Shown piece after piece: positions 60,182 to 64,000 of a stretch of 64,000 nucleotides of DNA. Positions within the stretch are counted from its first letter, which is position 1; the number at the start of each line of letters is the position of its first letter. A model generated the notes under the pieces. The model was not told the DNA's origin and searched no databases. It saw only the letters and a list, made by a program, of their open reading frames with translations. A program made the translations under genes and the position numbers. Source of the DNA: Rhizobium bangladeshense (GTDB lineage: Bacteria; Pseudomonadota; Alphaproteobacteria; Rhizobiales; Rhizobiaceae); contig NZ_CP071614.1 of assembly GCF_017357245.1 (NCBI RefSeq), forward strand, positions 62,001 through 126,000. Direction: 5' to 3'.

Positions 60182-60447
60182 TCAGGCAATAGTGCCGGCG
60201 AGGGCGCTCGCGTTGTCATTACGGGACGCGACCGCAAGAAACTCGACAGCGCGATTGCCGATATCAAGGCGTCCGCTGATTCTGACATCATCGGGGTTGT
60301 CGCGGATGCAGCCAGCGCCGAGGGTGCCGCGATCATTGCCAAGGCCGAGCGTTCGGTCGATATCCTCGTCAACAATCTCGGCATTATGAGAGCAGATCGA
60401 GGCCGAGTTTTTCGCCACTGCCCGCTCGGCATCGATCCTGCAGAAAC
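60182..60447 (+). pseudogene. SDR oxidoreductase remnant (5' truncated, internal deletion, frameshift)
   Basis: First frame: SAGEGARVVITGRDRKKLDS, then VDILVNNLGI, i.e. the NAD(P)-binding half without its TGxxxGIG start. After about 60388 the family text resumes in the next frame as QIEAEFFATARSASILQ, which normally lies near the C-terminus; the catalytic Tyr-x3-Lys region between them is missing. Not functional. Confidence 0.65.
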
Positions 60448-61100
60448 GGCGTTCTCACCGTCACTCTGCCTAAGACCGAAAGGCGCAGTCACAGGTCAAA
60501 CGCATCGCCATCAGAAGCTGATCGAAACGAGCACGCCGCGGCCGGGACTTTGCCGGCATTCGTTTTGGTAAGGACACGCTCGAGCGAAGCCTTCCGTGAG
60601 CAAGTTGGCCCCGATCTTCCCCGTTGGTTCGACTGATGTTTTTGAGAGGCCGGCGTGATGGTGTCCATCCACCGCGGCTGAGTGCCGTTGCCGAGGAGGG
60701 TCGCGCGATTGTCGCTTGGGAGCGGACCGAGAAATTGCCTCCGCACGACCCAACTCTGGCAGGGGTGGATCGCCAGGAGGAAGGCAGCCAGCGATCGAAA
60801 ATTACTGTCTTTCTCCCGCGATCCGGTTAAATAACCTGATTGTACCAATGCAGTTCCCGTACGATGGCGGACAAACAAGGCTGCCCGTGGTTCCACTTAG
60901 TGACATCAGTCGTTTCGCTGCTTCGGGGCTCTAGGTGCGCGCGAAGCCTTCTTTCAAAAGTTTCTTGCCTATCCCTTCGCCGTTCGTTCGGTAGATGTAG
61001 GCGAGCCCACGCTGCGACGACAGCTGGAATCCGTTAGGTGACATCGGCTCATCCGGCGCTGTTCCAGAACGTTCGCCGTCCACCTGGGGCAATCCATCGG

Positions 61101-61847
61101 CTAAGCTGTGCCTAAGCGGTTTGTTTTGCGCCACTCTTCGTACTCTGCGCGGGCATCGTCATGAAGCGGGTAGTAGCGCTGCAGCGACCCGCCCTCCATA
61201 AGCTTCGCCCGAGAAAACTCCTCCCAATCGTGATGCTTTTGGGATTCTTCGATTACCATCGGGGCCATAGCGACCGGAAGCACCACCACCCCGTCATCGT
61301 CGGCGACGATGATGTCTCCGGGTATAACGGTGACACCTCCGCAGGCAATCGGAACGTTGACGGCGTTCGGATAGATGCTCGTCTGGACATGGTAGTTGGG
61401 CGTCCAGCCGCGTAGCCAGAGCGCGAGATCGAGCTTTTCGACATTGGGCCGATCGCGCATGCACCCATCGATCACGATTCCAGCGCCGCCTCTGCCCTTG
61501 AAATACGTCGACATCATATCGCCAAAGACGCCCGAGCTCATGTCGCCGCGCGCGTCGACCACGACCACATCCCCCTCCTGCACGTGATAAAGCACGTGCC
61601 GGTGCAACTGCGTCTCCGGATCTGCATATTCTCCCTCGGTGAAAAGGTCCGGCCGCTGCGGCAGGAACTGAAGCGTCAGGGCCGGGCCGACGATCGACTT
61701 CCCGCGGCTCTGCGATACAGGGCCGAGCATATGCGGATTGCGGAAGCCCATGTGGCCGAGCGTACCGGCAATGGTCGCGGCGCCGATCTCCTTCAGTGCG
61801 TCGATCAAGTCTCTCGGCGGTCGCGTAATATCGGGCGTATGCGTCAT
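61101..61847 (-). CDS. RraA-like/HMG-aldolase-fold protein
   Basis: 248 aa. RraA-family core: GDVVVVDARGDMSSGVFGDM, VIDGCMRDRPNVEK with the Arg-Asp pair, and PGDIIVADDDGVVVLPVAM. Some family members are RNase E regulators, others are metal-dependent aldolases or decarboxylases for sugar-acid derivatives. The context (enolase-superfamily dehydratase 21 bp upstream and a sugar ABC ATPase) favours a catabolic role. Confidence 0.85.
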   Translation of the reverse strand: MTHTPDITRPPRDLIDALKEIGAATIAGTLGHMGFRNPHMLGPVSQSRGKSIVGPALTLQFLPQRPDLFTEGEYADPETQLHRHVLYHVQEGDVVVVDARGDMSSGVFGDMMSTYFKGRGGAGIVIDGCMRDRPNVEKLDLALWLRGWTPNYHVQTSIYPNAVNVPIACGGVTVIPGDIIVADDDGVVVLPVAMAPMVIEESQKHHDWEEFSRAKLMEGGSLQRYYPLHDDARAEYEEWRKTNRLGTA

Positions 61848-61868
61848 TTTAGGCTCCGGTGGATGAAA

Positions 61869-63029
61869 CTACCAGTTAGTGACAGAACCGTCGCGGCGCT
61901 TCAGGTGAGGCGCTTCCCAGAAACGAAAACTCTCAGCCTTGACGGCCTCTTCGTTGACCTCGACGCCAAGCCCCGGCAGATGGCTGACCGGATATTCGGG
62001 GCCGTCGAGCCGTGGTTGCACGGGGAAGAATTCGAAATTGTCGAAGCCTAGCTTTGCTTCGGGCGACCTGGTCTCGAGCCAGGCGAAATTCGGTACCGCT
62101 GCGGCGAGATGAATGGTCGCGGCCGTGCAGACGGGGCCGAGGGGATTGTGCGGCATCAGGTCCACGTAGTGCGCCTCGCTCCAACCAGCGACCTTCATCG
62201 CTTCGGTGAGCCCGCCCACATTGCAAACATCGAGCCGGTTGAACTGATGGATGCCTCGCTCGATGTAAGGCAGGAATTGCCACTTGCTGGCAAATTCCTC
62301 GCCGATCGCGAACGGGATGTCGGTCATCGTGCGCAGGGATTCGTAGGCCTCTGGTGTCTCGTCTCGTATCGGCTCCTCGAGGAAATCAAGCACGCCACGG
62401 CCGAGCTTGTTGCAGAAGCTCGCCGCCTCTGCCACCGACAGGCGATGATGATAATCGATGCCGAGGACGACGTCGTCGCCCATTGCCTCGCGCGCCTTGT
62501 TCAGCATCGCTGCGGTAGCGCCGATCGACTCCCGCGGCTCAAAGATGTCCTTGCTGTTTTGCCCGATGGGGAAGAAGCGGATCGCCTGCCACCCTTGTGC
62601 TCGGAGTTCGCGGGCGCGTTCGATGGCGACCTCGCCCTCCGCCTCGTCGCCGGTCGAGGCGAAGGTAGGAATGCGGTCGCGCTGCTTGCCGCCCAGCAGT
62701 TCGTACGCCGGAACCCCCAGCGCCTTGCCCTTGATGTCGTGAAGGGCAATGTCGATGGCCGAAATCGCCGCCTGCAGAACGCGCCCGCCTTCGAAGTACT
62801 GGCTGCGATAAATTTCCTGCCAAATCCGACCAATCTGCATCGCGTCGCGGCCGATGAGAAATTCGCGAAAATGCTCGATCGCCCCGGCCACGGCCTTCTC
62901 GCGACCGCTCAAACCGCTCTCGCCCCAACCGAAGATGCCGTCGTCGGTCTCCACCTTGACCAGCATCTGGTTGCGCGTTCCGACCCATACAGGATAGGAC
63001 TTGATCGCCGTGATTTTAAGCTTCGTCAT
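61869..63029 (-). CDS. Enolase-superfamily sugar-acid dehydratase (mandelate racemase/galactonate dehydratase-like)
   Basis: 386 aa. Capping domain WGESGLSGREKAVAGAIEHF; barrel metal ligands in VLGIDYHHRLS (Asp), FLEEPIRDE (Glu) and AIGEEFASKW (Glu); PHNPLGPVCTAATIHLAAA and LPGLGVEVNEEAV as in DgoD-type enzymes. It probably dehydrates an aldonate to a 2-keto-3-deoxy acid. The exact substrate is undetermined. Second in the visible operon, 33 bp after the ATPase. Confidence 0.87.
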   Translation of the reverse strand: MTKLKITAIKSYPVWVGTRNQMLVKVETDDGIFGWGESGLSGREKAVAGAIEHFREFLIGRDAMQIGRIWQEIYRSQYFEGGRVLQAAISAIDIALHDIKGKALGVPAYELLGGKQRDRIPTFASTGDEAEGEVAIERARELRAQGWQAIRFFPIGQNSKDIFEPRESIGATAAMLNKAREAMGDDVVLGIDYHHRLSVAEAASFCNKLGRGVLDFLEEPIRDETPEAYESLRTMTDIPFAIGEEFASKWQFLPYIERGIHQFNRLDVCNVGGLTEAMKVAGWSEAHYVDLMPHNPLGPVCTAATIHLAAAVPNFAWLETRSPEAKLGFDNFEFFPVQPRLDGPEYPVSHLPGLGVEVNEEAVKAESFRFWEAPHLKRRDGSVTNW

Positions 63030-63062
63030 CCACGCCCTCGTTTCGCACGCATCCGCTTTGTC

Positions 63063-64000
63063 TCAGTTGGCCTTCAGCGCCATTTCTGTTTCGCCGTCGA
63101 ACAGATGCATCCGCTCCTGATCGAACTCGAGCCAAATCTGTTCGTCGGGCGCGACGGCGATTGTCGGCGGTACGCTGACATTGACGAGGGCGCCGGACAG
63201 GAACGCCTGTACGAAGGTGACGTCTCCGGTCGGCTCCACTGTGTAGGCCTTGGCAGGGATGCTTCCAGGCACCGCACTCTTGTGCAGCTTGATCGTCGAG
63301 TGACGTGCGCCGAGCACGACTTTCCTGGTTGTTGCCCTGTCGACCTTCCGGGCGTTGGTTGGCGAAAGATCGAGGCGCCAGCCCTCCGCACTGGTCAACA
63401 CGGTGTTGCCGTTTGCCGTTGATGCCTCCAGCGGGATAAGGCTCATCGCCGGGCTGCCGACGAAGCTGGCGACGAACATGTTCACCGGATGGGCAAAGAT
63501 CTGCGCCGGTGAATCGTATTGCTGCAGGTAGCCGCCGTTCATCACCGCCATCCTGTCGGCCATGGTAACCGCTTCGAGCTGGTCGTGCGTCACGTAGATG
63601 ATCGTCGCCTTGAGGTCCTGGTGAAAACGCTTGATCTCCGACCGCATCTGCACGCGCAACTTTGCGTCGAGGTTGGACAGCGGTTCATCCATCAGGAATA
63701 CCGCCGGATCGCGAACGAGGGCACGGCCCAGCGCCACGCGCTGCTGTTGCCCGCCCGAAAGTTCGCGCGGCTTGCGCTCGAGCAGCTGCGTCATGTCGAG
63801 CACTCGCGCTGCTTCCTTGACTTTCTTGTCGATCTCGTCCCTTGGCAATTTGCGCATCTGCAGCGGGAACGCCAGATTTTTGTAGACCGATTTCTGCGGA
63901 TAGAGCGCGTAGTTCTGGAACACCATTGCGATGTCGCGGTCCTTGGGGTCGAGGTCATTGACCACCCGGTCGCCGATGACGATGTCGCCAGATGTGATGG
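63063..64000 (-). CDS. Sugar ABC transporter ATP-binding protein, UgpC/MsmK type (partial, 5' end cut)
   Basis: The visible 312 residues run from just after Walker A to the C-terminus. FQNYALYPQKSVYKNLAFPL (Q-loop; note YPQKSV instead of the usual YPHMTV), signature [20 protein letters not shown], Walker B VFLMDEPLSNLDAKLRVQMR, switch IYVTHDQLEAVTMADRMAVM. A regulatory TOBE-like C-terminal domain follows from about residue 200. Other transporter subunits should lie beyond the right edge. It likely imports the sugar or sugar acid handled by the next two genes. Confidence 0.93.
   Translation of the reverse strand, partial: ITSGDIVIGDRVVNDLDPKDRDIAMVFQNYALYPQKSVYKNLAFPLQMRKLPRDEIDKKVKEAARVLDMTQLLERKPRELSGGQQQRVALGRALVRDPAVFLMDEPLSNLDAKLRVQMRSEIKRFHQDLKATIIYVTHDQLEAVTMADRMAVMNGGYLQQYDSPAQIFAHPVNMFVASFVGSPAMSLIPLEASTANGNTVLTSAEGWRLDLSPTNARKVDRATTRKVVLGARHSTIKLHKSAVPGSIPAKAYTVEPTGDVTFVQAFLSGALVNVSVPPTIAVAPDEQIWLEFDQERMHLFDGETEMALKAN

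Larger units (their letters stand above)
59504..61100. other. Decayed intergenic region
   Basis: About 1.6 kb without an intact gene. Two gene fragments are recognisable (LysR at 59922-60128, SDR at 60182-60447). The remainder has only short frames on both strands with atypical protein text. Two minus-strand peptides, at about 60585-60620 and 60935-60975, end alike (LLTEGFAR and LLKEGFAR), possibly relics of a duplicated segment. No transposase was identified. Confidence 0.6.

Overview
The window is about 62% GC, densely coded, and reads like DNA of a fast-growing rhizobium (Rhizobium leguminosarum/etli group or a close relative). This rests on gene content: a pcaQ/pcaDCHGB protocatechuate operon, an agp-type alpha-galactoside uptake operon with two family-4 glycosidases, a hutF-type histidine pathway, several class III nucleotide cyclases, and short palindromic intergenic repeats typical of rhizobia. 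No rRNA, tRNA, replication or core housekeeping genes were seen. The mix of catabolic operons, ABC transporters and toxin-antitoxin pairs would suit a large plasmid or chromid, but the sequence does not prove that.

Layout. 1-4310 (minus): peptide/oligosaccharide-type ABC transporter (double ATPase, binding protein, permease cut by the window edge). 4466-13001: a class III cyclase, a repeat-bearing spacer, a UDP-sugar 6-dehydrogenase, a YefM-YoeB toxin-antitoxin pair with a recognisable operator, a DUF3095 cyclase-like protein, a small methyltransferase, a GFA-family protein, and an Rrf2 regulator divergent from a thioredoxin-reductase-like flavoprotein. 13343-20287: an FkbM methyltransferase coupled to a membrane/ferredoxin/cyclase fusion resembling the redox-regulated CyaC, a coupled glycosyltransferase-deacetylase pair, a coupled GFA-hydrolase pair, and a metallo-beta-lactamase-fold hydrolase. 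20613-25777: the pca operon and its LysR activator pcaQ. 25848-29772: an MbcA/ParS-RES toxin-antitoxin pair, small or poorly known genes, a candidate small RNA and a cluster of 14-bp palindromes.

29946-43777 is the histidine block. hutI-hutH-hutG-hutU-hutD run leftward, and hutF-hutC run rightward from a shared control region with a perfect palindrome. Next comes a second HutC-like GntR regulator, divergent from a polar amino-acid ABC transporter (binding protein, two permeases, ATPase). That operon ends in a translationally coupled histidine-ammonia-lyase paralogue which lacks the Ala-Ser-Gly triad needed to build the MIO cofactor. This second hut-like operon is the most interesting part of the window. 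It probably takes up and deaminates (or otherwise eliminates from) a modified histidine. Betaine-type histidines such as ergothioneine or hercynine are a testable possibility.

43789-48996 holds a secreted protein of unknown function, a PAP2 phosphatase, a dimethylglycine/sarcosine-dehydrogenase-like flavoprotein, and three small genes led by an XRE-type regulator. 49306-59443 is the alpha-galactoside locus (agpT, agaL1, agpABCD, agaL2), closed by a strong terminator. 59504-61100 is decayed DNA with remnants of a LysR-SDR gene pair. 61101-64000 (minus) is the distal part of a sugar-acid operon: sugar ABC ATPase (cut by the window edge), enolase-superfamily dehydratase, and RraA-like protein.
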